Assembly (NCBI RefSeq): GCF_014635325.1
Contig: NZ_BMCT01000005.1
Location: 372,001-436,000 of the forward strand
DNA: 64,000 nucleotides
Reading direction: 5' to 3'
DNA from: Azorhizobium oxalatiphilum
GTDB taxonomy: Bacteria; Pseudomonadota; Alphaproteobacteria; Rhizobiales; Xanthobacteraceae
The notes under the pieces were generated by a model. The model made no database searches. It saw only the letters and a program-made list of their open reading frames with translations, and was not told the DNA's origin. Shown here in pieces: positions 51,010 through 59,447 of this stretch; within the stretch, counting starts at the first letter, position 1, and each line of letters begins with the position of its first letter. The translations under genes and the position numbers were made by a program.

Positions 51010-51755
51010 TGGCCTTCAGCCTGGATGTGGCGTTGCTGCTGGTGGCCGCCTTCGGGCTTGGCGGCGCGCTGGCCTATGTGCTGCGCGTGCGGGCGCGGCG
51101 GCGGGGCCTCGAACATCTGGCGCGCGCCACCTTCTCGGCCATCGACACGTCGGATGAGGCCGAGCCCCGCAAGCGGCCTGTGCCCTCCGCACCGTCCCCC
51201 ACGCTGACCCCGGCCATGCCGCCCGTGGAGCATGTGCCGCTGGCGCCCGACGATCCCGAGCTGCCGCTCGGCCTGCCGCCGGATCCCCCGCGCAGGGCCA
51301 AGGCACCGCCCAAGGCCGTTCCGGAGAAGAGCGCTCCGGAGAAGACGGCTTCCGCGAGGAGCGCTCCCAAGACCCCACCCAGGGCCGCTCCCGTTTCCCC
51401 CGCTACGCCGGCCGCGAAAGCGCCCGACAAGGGTGCCGCTGCGGAGACGCCCGCCGGTGAAGGCGCGCCCGGCATCGCCCCGCCGCTGCTGGCGGCGCCG
51501 GACGGGCCGGCGGACGATCTGAAGCGGCTGAAGGGCATCGGCCCGCAGAATGAGCGCAAGCTCAATGCGCTGGGCATCCACCATTTCCGCCAGATCGCCG
51601 CCTGGACGCCGGCGGAGGTGCGCTGGGTGGGTGCGGCTCTGGCCTTCCCCGGTCGCATCGAGCGCGAAGGCTGGGTGGCGCAGGCCCGCAGCCTGCTGGC
51701 GGACGGGCAGGGACCGGAAGGCGCCGGCGAACGCGGCGGGGACGGCGGGGAGTGA
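51006..51755 (+). CDS. Membrane-anchored helix-hairpin-helix protein
   Basis: A 249-residue protein: N-terminal membrane helix (5-27), a Pro/Ala/Lys-rich disordered stretch (50-170), and a C-terminal helix-hairpin-helix domain (171-232), DDLKRLKGIGPQNERKLNAL. The same domain occurs at the C-terminus of NuoE in Hyphomicrobiales, with the following W-x-P-A-E-V and GRIEREGW phrases. HhH domains often bind DNA or proteins. The start is ATG 51006, overlapping the microprotein stop; ATG 51009 is the alternative. Function unknown. Confidence 0.75.
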   Translation: MMAFSLDVALLLVAAFGLGGALAYVLRVRARRRGLEHLARATFSAIDTSDEAEPRKRPVPSAPSPTLTPAMPPVEHVPLAPDDPELPLGLPPDPPRRAKAPPKAVPEKSAPEKTASARSAPKTPPRAAPVSPATPAAKAPDKGAAAETPAGEGAPGIAPPLLAAPDGPADDLKRLKGIGPQNERKLNALGIHHFRQIAAWTPAEVRWVGAALAFPGRIEREGWVAQARSLLADGQGPEGAGERGGDGGE

Positions 51756-51809
51756 GGGGAGGCGGAAAGCTCTCCCGCCTGCGGGGACGCGCCGGACGTG
51801 CCAGAAAAG

Positions 51810-51980
51810 CCCTCTCCCGCTTGCGGGGGAGGGTTGGGAGGGGGCCGCGCGCAGCGCGGGCACGCGTTCCGCGGTCCTACCCCCGGAGATCTTCGGATCA
51901 CTCTGTCTTGCTGTCTGACATGACGGGCGGCGCACCCGGCCGTGCCCCCTCCCTAGCCCTCCCCCGCAAGCGGGAGAGGG
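51810..51980. repeat. MITE-like REP doublet, copy 2
   Basis: Facing palindromes CCCTCTCCCGCTTGCGGGGG and CCCCCGCAAGCGGGAGAGGG form the ends, with inner arms TTGGGAGGGGG / CCCCCTCCCTAG and a core starting CCGCGCGCAGCGCGG. A further partial REP is at 51769. Same design as 39797-39930 but with a longer centre. Confidence 0.85.
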
Positions 51981-52078
51981 GACCTGTAGCGCGGGTGGCG
52001 AGTGTGGTGCCCCACGGACGAAGGCTCCCATTCAACATGCATCTTGCGGTTTTGCGCCAACAGGATTACACACGGCGG

Positions 52079-52157
52079 CACATCAAGAGTTGGGCCTGAC
52101 GCCCAACGCCAACCTGCCTCCCGGGCAAGGTGGCGCTCCCAGAGATGGGAGGATGTG
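52079..52157 (+). promoter_or_regulatory. SAM riboswitch (SAM-I/SAM-IV type) controlling metA
   Basis: The leader folds as expected for the SAM-I superfamily. P1 pairs CACATC (52079-52084) with GATGTG (52152-52157). The loop ATCAAGAG opens P2, GTTGGGC-CTGAC-GCCCAAC (52089-52107 region). P3 is GCCAACCTGCC...GGCAAGGTGGC with the conserved GCCAACC and AAGGTGG elements; P4 is CTCCC-AGAGAT-GGGAG. P2 is short without a kink-turn, so it is closer to the SAM-IV or SAM-I/IV variants. A further stem, GTGGC...GCCAC, follows. It lies 75 bases before metA and should repress it when SAM is abundant. Confidence 0.8.
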
Positions 52158-52231
52158 GCCGAACCGGCAATCAAACGGGTCAAAGCCACGCAGCGTCCGT
52201 CCAGCTCCTGAAAAGCGGAGGACCGTGGTTC

Positions 52232-53170
52232 ATGCCCATCAAGATCCCTGACGACCTGCCCGCGCGCCGCACCCTCGAAACCGAGGGCGTGATGGTGCTG
52301 GGCGAGGCCGACGCCGTCCGTCAGGACATCCGGCCGCTCCGGATCGGGCTCCTGAACCTCATGCCCAACAAGATCAAGACCGAGACCCAGTTCGCGCGCC
52401 TGCTGGGCGCGACGCCGCTGCAGGTGGAGCTGACGCTGGTGAAGATCACCAACCACGTCGCCCGCAACACGGCGGAAGGGCACATCTCGTCCTTCTATCG
52501 CGACTTCGAGGACATCAAGGGCGAGCGCTTCGACGGCTTCGTCATCACCGGCGCGCCGGTGGAGACGCTGCCCTTCGCGGACGTCACCTATTGGGATGAA
52601 CTGCGCCGCATCCTCGACTGGACGCAGACCAACGTGCACAGCCTGCTGACCATCTGCTGGGGCGCGCAGGCGGCGACCCATCATTTCCACGGCATGCCCA
52701 AGCACCGGCTGGAGGAGAAGGCGTTCGGCGTCTTCAGCCACCGCAATCTGGCGCCTGCCTCGCCCTTCCTGCGCGGTTTCTCGGACGATTTCGCCATCCC
52801 CGTCTCGCGCTGGACCGAGATGCGCCGGGAGGACATTCCGGCATCGAGCGGCCTCACCGTTCTGATGGAGGCGGACGAGACCGGCCTGTGCCTGCTGGAC
52901 GACCCCGCCCATCGCGCGCTGCACATGTTCAACCACGTGGAATATGACTCAGGCTCGCTGGCGGATGAGTATTTCCGCGACATTGATGCGGGCCTCCCGG
53001 TGAAGCTGCCGGCCAATTATTTCCCGAAGGATGATCCGGCCAACCCGCCGAAGAACCAGTGGCGCAGCCATGCGCACCTGCTGTTCGGCAACTGGATCAA
53101 CCAGCTCTACCAGACCACCCCCTTCGACCTCGCCGACGTGGGCGGGGTTGCCAAGGAACTGGCGGCGTAG
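52232..53170 (+). CDS. metA: Homoserine O-acetyltransferase (MetA)
   Basis: A 312-residue MetA-family enzyme: catalytic C142 in TICWGAQA, with H235 and E237 in HMFNHVEYD. Residue 111 is glutamate (GAPVETLPF); glutamate here marks use of acetyl-CoA, while glycine marks succinyl-CoA, so this should be an acetyltransferase feeding methionine synthesis, consistent with metC at 33 kb. ATG 52232 has GGAGG upstream. It is preceded by a SAM riboswitch, which should give feedback control by S-adenosylmethionine. Confidence 0.96.
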   Translation: MPIKIPDDLPARRTLETEGVMVLGEADAVRQDIRPLRIGLLNLMPNKIKTETQFARLLGATPLQVELTLVKITNHVARNTAEGHISSFYRDFEDIKGERFDGFVITGAPVETLPFADVTYWDELRRILDWTQTNVHSLLTICWGAQAATHHFHGMPKHRLEEKAFGVFSHRNLAPASPFLRGFSDDFAIPVSRWTEMRREDIPASSGLTVLMEADETGLCLLDDPAHRALHMFNHVEYDSGSLADEYFRDIDAGLPVKLPANYFPKDDPANPPKNQWRSHAHLLFGNWINQLYQTTPFDLADVGGVAKELAA

Positions 53171-53301
53171 GGGCGGGCAGCGCGGGCAGGCGTGACACAA
53201 AGCCCTCTCCCACGTGCCGGGGGGCTCTGCACCGGGCGATTGCAACGCGGGACAGGCCGTCTGTCTCGGCCTGTCGTGCGGCGTCATGACGACGGAAGAC
53301 C

Positions 53302-53330
53302 GTCATGTCCGGGACAAGCCCGGGCATGAC
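53302..53330. repeat. REP palindrome
   Basis: GTCATGTCCGGGACAAGCCC followed by GGGCATGAC is a single hairpin related to the composite element at 20118-20225. It lies after metA, between it and the convergent small gene. Confidence 0.8.
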
Positions 53331-53415
53331 GTTGCTGTGTTGCATTGATGCTCAATGACGTGAGCGCCGCGATGCGGCGGCGGAGCATCCCGCGGAGCCT
53401 GTTGCTCCCTGTCGC

Positions 53416-53586
53416 CTACTTCGAGGCGTCGACGGTGCGTTCAGCGGGCGCTTGCGGTCCGCCGGCTTCGCTCTTCTGCTTCTTCCCCTGATCGTAGTGC
53501 CACTTCACGGCGAAGAACATGCCCACGCCCAGCACGATGATCTTGAAAGGGAAGAAGATGTAAGGAAACCAATCCCAACCGGACAT
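53416..53586 (-). CDS. Small single-helix membrane protein
   Basis: The 56-residue product begins MSGWDWFPYIFFPFKIIVLG, a Trp/Phe-rich amphipathic start leading into one membrane helix (to about residue 26), then a soluble basic tail WHYDQGKKQKSEAG. The start is ATG 53586. Small proteins of this exact opening occur in other Hyphomicrobiales as I recall, next to unrelated genes. The function is unknown. It is separated by 304 bases from the transglycosylase gene, on the same strand. Confidence 0.7.
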   Translation of the reverse strand: MSGWDWFPYIFFPFKIIVLGVGMFFAVKWHYDQGKKQKSEAGGPQAPAERTVDASK

Positions 53587-53890
53587 TTGAGTGTTCCAGG
53601 CTACTTCTCTGTGCCGTCTATCCTGTGGGCTTGTGCCCCAGAACGACGGTTTCAGCAGCTGTATTAAGCCTGAGCCTGATGCACGGCCATAGCGCGTTTT
53701 GTCCAACCCTCCGCAGGGTCAAGCCTCCGCAGGGCAAGGTGCCGCAGGGGCAGTGCCGATCCTCTTCCGAGGGCGCGCCAGAGCGCTTCATCGTTTCATG
53801 GAAACGCTGAAACGCTCCAACTCATTGATAGAGAATGTCTTGCGGCTTGGATTGCGAAGCAATCAAAGCCGGACATGCTCCAGGCCGCGC
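53587..53890. other. 304-base gap between transglycosylase and small gene
   Basis: The right third is copy B of the 100-bp repeat (53781-53880), directly behind the transglycosylase stop. The left part contains nothing I can identify other than a probable promoter for the small membrane gene. Confidence 0.55.
53781..53880 (+). repeat. 100-bp two-hairpin repeat, copy B
   Basis: Contains the first palindrome CGTTTC-ATG-GAAACGCTGAAACGCTC (left arm partly decayed) and the block TTGATAGAGAATGTCTTGCG then GCTTGGATTGCGAAGCAATC. It begins 10 bases past the stop of the lytic transglycosylase gene, on its downstream side. Confidence 0.9.
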
Positions 53891-56119
53891 TCAGCGCGCG
53901 GCCACCGGCTGGTTGCGGTCGGTGCCGAAGCGGGCGCGGTAGGCGTTGTAGTTCTCGCTCACCCGCTGCACGTAATTGCGGGTCTCTGAGAAGGGGATCA
54001 GCTCCACCCAGTCCACCGGGTCGATATCCGGCGAGCGCGGATCGCCGAAGCGCTCGATCCACTTGCGCACCGAGCCGCGACCGGCGTTGTAGGCCGCGAA
54101 GACGAGCACGGTGTTGCCGCCGTAATTCTCCATCAGCTCGCCCAGCTCGGCGGCGCCGAACTGCACGTTGTAGGACTGGTCGTTCATCAGGCGGCTCTCG
54201 TCATAGGGCACGCCGGTCTTCTTGGTCACTTCGCGGCCGGCGGCCGGCGTCACCTGCATCAGGCCCATGGCCTGCGCGCTCGAAAGCGTGCGCGGGTTGA
54301 ACTGACTCTCCTGACGGGCGATGGCATAGACCATGGCCCGGTCCACCGGATTGCCGATGGAGGTGTAGGCGGGCAGGCCGAAGGTGGGGAAGGCGGCCTG
54401 ATCCAGCGGATGGCCCTCGGCCACCGCCTCCTTGCCGACGACGAGCGCGCCGCGCGCGTCATTGTTCTGCTGCGCCAGCGTGTAGAGCATCTGGAGCTGC
54501 GAAGAGTCTTCCATGCGCCACGCGAGGTCGTAGAGCACGGTCATGGCGATGTCGCGCTCGCCGATGGCATAGAGCAGGCGCACCGCCTTGACCGGCTCGA
54601 TGCGGTCGAAGGTGGCGCGGGCGCTGCCGCCGGCTTCGGGCGCATGGCGCAGGGCGACGGGCGCCGCGCCGAGGCGCTGGCGGGCGAGCTGGCCGTAATA
54701 GGTGGTCGAGTACTGCGCCGCCTGCTGATAGTGCGAGCGCGCGGTGCCGGTGTCGCCGGCCGCTTCCGAGGCGCGGCCCAGCCAAAAGGCGGCGCGCGAC
54801 AGGGTGATGGGGTTCTTCTGCCCGTGGGCGATGCGCGAGAAATGCGCCTGCGCCGCGCGGGTATCCTTCAGGAAGGCGAGCGCGATCCAGCCGGCGGTGA
54901 ACTGCTGCTCGGCGCGGTAATTGTCCGCCTCCGGCGCCGGGCCGTTGGCGGCCACCTTGTAGGCGGTGCGGAAGTCGCCGGTCTCCAGCAGCTCGCGGGA
55001 GACGAGGCGGCGCTCGATCCACCATTCGTCGGTGTCCACCAGCGCGTCGGCATCCTTGGAGGCGGCCTGCAACAAGGCGGCTGCGGCTTCCTGATCCTTC
55101 TCGGCGCGGCGGGCGAGCTGGGATTTGGCGAACAGATAGGCCGGGTCGCTGCTGAGCGTGAACGGCACCTGTGCCAGCAGGCGCGAGCCCTCGGGCGCGC
55201 GCTTGGCGATGGCGAGGCGGGCCTGCGTCAATGCCACCACGTCGGAACCGGCGCGGGCGGCGGCGCGCAGGGCGCGGGCCTGATCGGGCTTGTAGCTGAA
55301 GCGGTCGGCGCGGGCCTTGTGGTCGGCGCGGGTGAGCAGCACGCCGAAATCGCCCAGCACCTGATTCTCGAAGCTTTCGGTCAGCTCATCATTGCGCCAG
55401 GCATCGCGCACCAGCGCGGTGGTGGTGTTGCGGTCGCCGGAGGCGGCGAATGCCTTGGCGAGCGCGATCTTGCCCTCGCCGGACACCGGGTTCTGGTCGG
55501 CGAAGAAGGCGCGCACGGTGGCCGGGTCGCGATTCTCCTGCAGCAGCACGCGCTCGGCGCGGCGGCGCAGGGTGCCCGGCGTCGGCCAGCCCGGCTTGTC
55601 GCGCAGGAAGGCGGCGATGTTGTCGAAGCCGTAATCGTTGGGCGCGTGGCGGATGACAAGCCAGGTGACGAGCGTGCGCGCCACCGGATCGCTCATCTGG
55701 CGCGCCTGGGCGAGGGCCTCGGTGCCACGGCCGTTCTTGGCGGCGGTGACGGCGCTGCGCAGCTCGGAGAGTTCGCCGGTGGAGACACCGGCGGTGGGGG
55801 CGAGCGTGAGCGGGGCGGTCTTCGGCGCCGGGCGCGGCGGCAGGCCCGCGGACTTCACGTTGGATTTGGCCTGGGCGGCGGCCTTGGTGTCCTTGGCCTT
55901 CGCGTCCTTGCCCTTCGCATCCTTGTGCGCAGCGGGCTTGGCATTGGGCTTCGGCACCGGCTTGGCTTCGGCCTTCTTCGCCTTGGAACCGGGCTTGCTG
56001 TCGGTGGTTGAGGAAGAATCACCGGACGCCGCGAAGGCTGGCCGTGTCACGGTCCCGCTCATGGCGACGAGCGCCAGGGCAAGGGCGGTGCAGGAAAGCA
56101 GAGAGCGGACAGACGGCAT
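53891..56119 (-). CDS. Soluble lytic murein transglycosylase
   Basis: A 742-residue periplasmic enzyme that cleaves glycan strands of peptidoglycan to 1,6-anhydro products. Signal peptide: LLSCTALALALVAMSGTVTR then PAFA. A Lys/Ala-rich linker (about 30-95) leads to a helical superhelix (about 110-550) and the C-terminal Slt domain with catalytic Glu in ARQESQFNPRTLSSAQAMGL and the downstream AYNAGRGSVRKWIERFGDP motif. It is divergent from dapA. Substrate coupling to the nearby carboxypeptidase is functional, not operonic. Confidence 0.94.
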   Translation of the reverse strand: MPSVRSLLSCTALALALVAMSGTVTRPAFAASGDSSSTTDSKPGSKAKKAEAKPVPKPNAKPAAHKDAKGKDAKAKDTKAAAQAKSNVKSAGLPPRPAPKTAPLTLAPTAGVSTGELSELRSAVTAAKNGRGTEALAQARQMSDPVARTLVTWLVIRHAPNDYGFDNIAAFLRDKPGWPTPGTLRRRAERVLLQENRDPATVRAFFADQNPVSGEGKIALAKAFAASGDRNTTTALVRDAWRNDELTESFENQVLGDFGVLLTRADHKARADRFSYKPDQARALRAAARAGSDVVALTQARLAIAKRAPEGSRLLAQVPFTLSSDPAYLFAKSQLARRAEKDQEAAAALLQAASKDADALVDTDEWWIERRLVSRELLETGDFRTAYKVAANGPAPEADNYRAEQQFTAGWIALAFLKDTRAAQAHFSRIAHGQKNPITLSRAAFWLGRASEAAGDTGTARSHYQQAAQYSTTYYGQLARQRLGAAPVALRHAPEAGGSARATFDRIEPVKAVRLLYAIGERDIAMTVLYDLAWRMEDSSQLQMLYTLAQQNNDARGALVVGKEAVAEGHPLDQAAFPTFGLPAYTSIGNPVDRAMVYAIARQESQFNPRTLSSAQAMGLMQVTPAAGREVTKKTGVPYDESRLMNDQSYNVQFGAAELGELMENYGGNTVLVFAAYNAGRGSVRKWIERFGDPRSPDIDPVDWVELIPFSETRNYVQRVSENYNAYRARFGTDRNQPVAAR

Positions 56120-56460
56120 GACAAATCCTCGCGCGGTACCCAGGGTTAGGACCCGGCACCGTCCGATCTTGGTCGACCCGCGTTGACGAAACGCTAAGCA
56201 CCCTTCTCCGGCAATGCGGGCGGGAGCGGGGCAGCTTGTCCGTGCGGCATCCGAGGGTATGCCATCCTGGGGCGAGATTGCGTCCGGATCAACCGGAGAT
56301 CGGTATCGTCGAGGCCAAGCCGCAAGCCCCGCGATCCCTTGCCAGCAGCCAAGAACCGTTCCATGCCCTTTTCGTCAGGGGCACAACGCTGTATCTGATG
56401 CGGTTCGCTGTCCCCGCTCCGGGGGATGGCGCCATAGCAATAGAGAACAAGGCTTCCGCC
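56120..56460. other. 341-base divergent region: slt / dapA
   Basis: The region holds the promoters of both genes but I cannot assign boxes with confidence. Long frames reaching into it from dapA have no conserved content. No repeat or hairpin of note. Confidence 0.45.
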
Positions 56461-57360
56461 ATGTCGTCCGTGTCGCCCAATGCCCTCTTCCGTGGCTCCC
56501 TCACCGCGCTGGTCACGCCATTCCGCGACGGAGCTCTGGACGAGAAAGCATTCCGCGGCCTCGTGGACTGGCAGATCACGGAAGGCACCAACGCCCTCGT
56601 GCCGGTCGGCACCACCGGCGAAAGCCCGACGCTGAGCCATGACGAGCACAAGCGCGTGATCGACTGGGCGGTGAGCGAATCTGCCGGCCGCGTGCCGGTG
56701 ATGGCAGGTGCCGGTTCCAACGACACCGCGACCGCCATCGAATTCTCGCAGCATGCCGAGAAGGTGGGCGCACAGGGGCTGCTGGTGGTGACGCCCTATT
56801 ACAACAAGCCCTCGCAGGAGGGCATGTACCAGCACTTCGCGGCCATCGCGAAGTCCACCAGCCTGCCCATCTTCATCTACAACATCCCCGCCCGGTCGGT
56901 GATCGACATGTCGGTGGAGACCATGGCGCGGCTGCGGGAGTTTCCGAACATCGTCGGCGTGAAGGACGCGACCACCAACATGGCGCGCGTGTCCTTGCAG
57001 CGGCAGACGCTGGGCGAGGACTTCATCCAGCTCTCCGGCGAGGACATCACGGCGCTGGGCTTCAACGCCCATGGCGGCGTCGGCTGCATCTCGGTGACGG
57101 CGAACGTGGCCCCGCGCCTGTGCGCGGAGTTCCAGGCCGCCTGCACCGAGGGCGATTACGCCGCCGCGCTGGAGATCCAGGACAAGCTGGTGCCGCTGCA
57201 CACCGCGCTGTTCATTGAAACCAACCCGTCGCCCACCAAATATGCCCTGTCGGTGCTGGGCAAGATGGTGGACGACGTGCGCCTGCCCATGGTGCCCGTC
57301 TCCGACGCCACCAAGGCGGTGGTGCGTAGCGCCATGGTCCACGCCGGCCTCATCAACTGA
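56461..57360 (+). CDS. dapA: 4-hydroxy-tetrahydrodipicolinate synthase
   Basis: A 299-residue cytoplasmic aldolase that condenses pyruvate with aspartate semialdehyde, the first step to lysine and diaminopimelate. The Schiff-base lysine is K168 in IVGVKDATT, with Y140 (FIYNIPARS) and T51-T52 ([12 protein letters not shown]) completing the catalytic set. ATG 56461 is used; the frame runs upstream to 56236 without matching the family. smpB follows after 78 bases and may be co-transcribed. Confidence 0.97.
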   Translation: MSSVSPNALFRGSLTALVTPFRDGALDEKAFRGLVDWQITEGTNALVPVGTTGESPTLSHDEHKRVIDWAVSESAGRVPVMAGAGSNDTATAIEFSQHAEKVGAQGLLVVTPYYNKPSQEGMYQHFAAIAKSTSLPIFIYNIPARSVIDMSVETMARLREFPNIVGVKDATTNMARVSLQRQTLGEDFIQLSGEDITALGFNAHGGVGCISVTANVAPRLCAEFQAACTEGDYAAALEIQDKLVPLHTALFIETNPSPTKYALSVLGKMVDDVRLPMVPVSDATKAVVRSAMVHAGLIN

Positions 57361-57438
57361 GGCTGGTGCTGCCCGGTTCGGCGCAGGTTTCAAAACGGGG
57401 CGGGGGCCTGACCCGCGCCCGCCCCATCCGAGAGCGAA

Positions 57439-57918
57439 ATGTCCGAAAAGAAGAAGAAAACGCTGCCGACCAGGACGGTCGCCGACAACCGGCGGGCGCG
57501 CTTCGACTATGAGATCGGCGAGACGTTCGAAGCCGGCATCATGCTGAAGGGCACCGAGGTGAAGGCGCTGCGCACCGGCAAGGCGACCATCCACGAGAGC
57601 TATGCCGCCGGCAAGAATGGCGAGCTGTGGCTCTATAACTCCTACATCCCGGAATATCTGGAAGCCAACCGCTTCAATCACGAGCCGCGCCGGCCGCGCA
57701 AGCTGCTGATGCACAAGCGCCAGATCCACAAGCTGACCGTGGCGGTGGAGCGCGAGGGCATGACCATCGTCGCCATGAAGGTCTATTTCAACGAAGATGG
57801 CCGGGCGAAGGTGGAAGTGGCGCTGGGCAAGGGCCGCAAGGCGCACGACAAGCGCGAGGCGGTCAAAGAGCGCGACTGGAACCGCGACAAGGCCCGCCTG
57901 ATGCGGGATCGCGGCTGA
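57439..57918 (+). CDS. smpB: SsrA-binding protein SmpB
   Basis: A 159-residue protein required for tmRNA rescue of stalled ribosomes. Signatures include [37 protein letters not shown] and the C-terminal [20 protein letters not shown] tail that enters the mRNA channel. It follows dapA as in many alphaproteobacteria. No tmRNA gene is in the window. The gene ends before a REP hairpin. Confidence 0.97.
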   Translation: MSEKKKKTLPTRTVADNRRARFDYEIGETFEAGIMLKGTEVKALRTGKATIHESYAAGKNGELWLYNSYIPEYLEANRFNHEPRRPRKLLMHKRQIHKLTVAVEREGMTIVAMKVYFNEDGRAKVEVALGKGRKAHDKREAVKERDWNRDKARLMRDRG

Positions 57919-57946
57919 GGAGCACCCGCAGCTTGCGCAACAGGCT

Positions 57947-57982
57947 CCCTCTCCCGCTTGCGGGGGAGGGGTGGGGAGGGGG
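57947..57982. repeat. REP hairpin after smpB
   Basis: CCCTCTCCCGCTTGCGGGGG then AGGGGTGGGGAGGGGG is one full arm of the REP doublet seen at 39797 and 51810, here without a facing partner. Confidence 0.8.
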
Positions 57983-58023
57983 CACGGGCGCAACATCTAC
58001 CCCCAGAACGTCCCGCAGTTCTA

Positions 58024-58123
58024 GAGCATGTCCGGCTTTGATTGCTCCGCAATCCAAGCCGAAAGACATTCTCTATCAAAGACTTGGAGCGTTTCAGCGT
58101 TTCCATGAAACGCTGAAACGCTC
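58024..58123 (-). repeat. 100-bp two-hairpin repeat, copy C (inverted)
   Basis: The best-preserved copy. Read on the minus strand it starts with a perfect 17-bp inverted repeat, GAGCGTTTCAGCGTTTC, CAT or ATG, and its complement, and ends with the GGCTTGGATTGC / GCAATCAAAGCC block. Copies A and B share the same order. Confidence 0.92.
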
Positions 58124-58152
58124 CAGGCGAGCAAACCCTTCACCTGCCTCCG

Positions 58153-58187
58153 GAAAACGAAAAACGGCCGGGCAATATGCCCGGCCG
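58153..58187 (-). terminator. Terminator of DUF1217 gene
   Basis: On the minus strand, CGGCCGGGC, ATATT, GCCCGGCCG forms a 9-bp stem followed by TTTTTCGTTTTCC, a good Rho-independent terminator about 30 bases past the stop. Confidence 0.88.
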
Positions 58188-58219
58188 TTCGCATGTCTGG
58201 GGTGGGGACGCGGGCGGGC

Positions 58220-59014
58220 TCAGCCGCCGTATTTCAGGTCCAGCAGAGAGGACGTGAAGGCGTCCGAGGTCGAGCTGGACGAGCCCGTCTGGAACAGCGC
58301 AAGGATCGGGTCCGAGGCCACGTTCTCAGTCGCGTCCCAGATGGCGGTGAAGCGCTGGAGCAGCTTGTCCACCTTCGCCGGGTCCTGCATGTCGGCCGGG
58401 GTGAACTTCTGCTCGACGATCTTCTTCTGCTGGTCGATGTCGATGCCGCCCATGGTCGCCGGGAAACCGTAGACCGTGGTCATCACCTTCCACATGGCCG
58501 CATCGCCGATCACCGTATAGGCGCTCTTGATGCTGGACGCGTTGCGGCGGAAGTAGAGCGCAAGCTGCACGCCCTGATCTTCCGTGCCGATCGTGGTCTC
58601 CATGGACTGGGCCAGGAAGAGCTTGCCGACGTCAGCGGCAGCCATGGGCGGATTGAGCGTGGATGCGCCCTCCACCGAGGAAAACTGCGAGAAGGCCTTG
58701 GCAAAATTGACGAAGCGATCGTCCGCCAGCCGGTTCGCGAAGCTGTTCTTGTCGGAGAGGTCGCTCTCCAGAACCTTCTTCATATAGGCCTTGGCATGCG
58801 CCATGTCGGACAGGCCGAACGCGGTCATGGCCGTATTGAAGATGGTGTAGTTGTTCACGAAGTCATCGGCAGTCTTCAGCTTGCCGATATTGGCTTCGTA
58901 ATAGGTGATGTCCCGCTTGGTCTGCGGATCATTCGCCTGCATGGTCAGCGCCGTGGCGCTGTTCTTCACGTAGTAGTTGTAGGTCGCAAAGGTCGACCCG
59001 AGATTCACGGTCAT
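58220..59014 (-). CDS. DUF1217 protein
   Basis: A 264-residue protein of the DUF1217 family, which in alphaproteobacteria is usually encoded in flagellar gene clusters. It begins MTVNLGSTFATYNYYVKNSA, with two similar helical halves and no signal peptide, as in axial flagellar proteins that are exported without one. Unusually, no flagellar gene lies nearby. The start is ATG 59014; a longer frame to 59284 has unrelated composition. The role may be flagellar assembly or an independent use of the fold. Confidence 0.8.
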   Translation of the reverse strand: MTVNLGSTFATYNYYVKNSATALTMQANDPQTKRDITYYEANIGKLKTADDFVNNYTIFNTAMTAFGLSDMAHAKAYMKKVLESDLSDKNSFANRLADDRFVNFAKAFSQFSSVEGASTLNPPMAAADVGKLFLAQSMETTIGTEDQGVQLALYFRRNASSIKSAYTVIGDAAMWKVMTTVYGFPATMGGIDIDQQKKIVEQKFTPADMQDPAKVDKLLQRFTAIWDATENVASDPILALFQTGSSSSTSDAFTSSLLDLKYGG

Positions 59015-59447
59015 CGCTGACAGTCCCCACCGTCTGCTTGGCTGGCCCGAATCCTCTCCCCGACCGTACGGACGAAAGACAGGAACGGTTGCTGCAACCA
59101 TACCGTGGTGCAGGGTTTGGCGCCATCGCCATGGTGTGGAATTCGGCGTTGCCGCGCGGGGCGTGGCACCGGCACCGGGGCTGGCGGTGTGCGGGAAAAC
59201 GGGCGGGAAATCCTTATGGTTAAAGGCCCGGTGGCGCGGGAACGGCGGCGCCCGCCTCGGCAGGGCGCGTCTGTGAAGCTGCAAGCTTCAGGCAAGCCTC
59301 GGCACCATGGCTGGCGCCTGCCGACCGGGATCATTGCTTGGGCCGAAGGGGATGTTGGCCAAAAGGGCGGGCGCCATGGCAGGATGCGGTTGCGGCCTTG
59401 CGTCGCGCGTGTGCCCCACGGGGGACGTTCACAGGGGAGACCGACCC
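59015..59447. other. 433-base divergent region: DUF1217 / peroxiredoxin
   Basis: I see no conserved reading frame, RNA or repeat here. It must hold two divergent promoters. Confidence 0.45.

Larger units (their letters stand above)
51756..52231. other. 476-base region: REP doublet and SAM riboswitch
   Basis: Left part (51768-51980) is made of REP palindromes, right part (52079-52157) is a metA leader riboswitch. Between them lie about 100 bases with the likely metA promoter; I cannot assign its boxes. Confidence 0.65.
57919..58219. other. 301-base convergent region after smpB
   Basis: It is almost wholly repeats and hairpins: a REP palindrome (57947-57982), copy C of the 100-bp repeat (58024-58123) and a minus-strand terminator (58153-58187). 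No gene. Confidence 0.75.

Noticed and set aside
57919-58219. Possible tmRNA gene beside smpB
   Set aside because: The region is REP and two-hairpin repeats; no tRNA-like ends or tag frame are visible.
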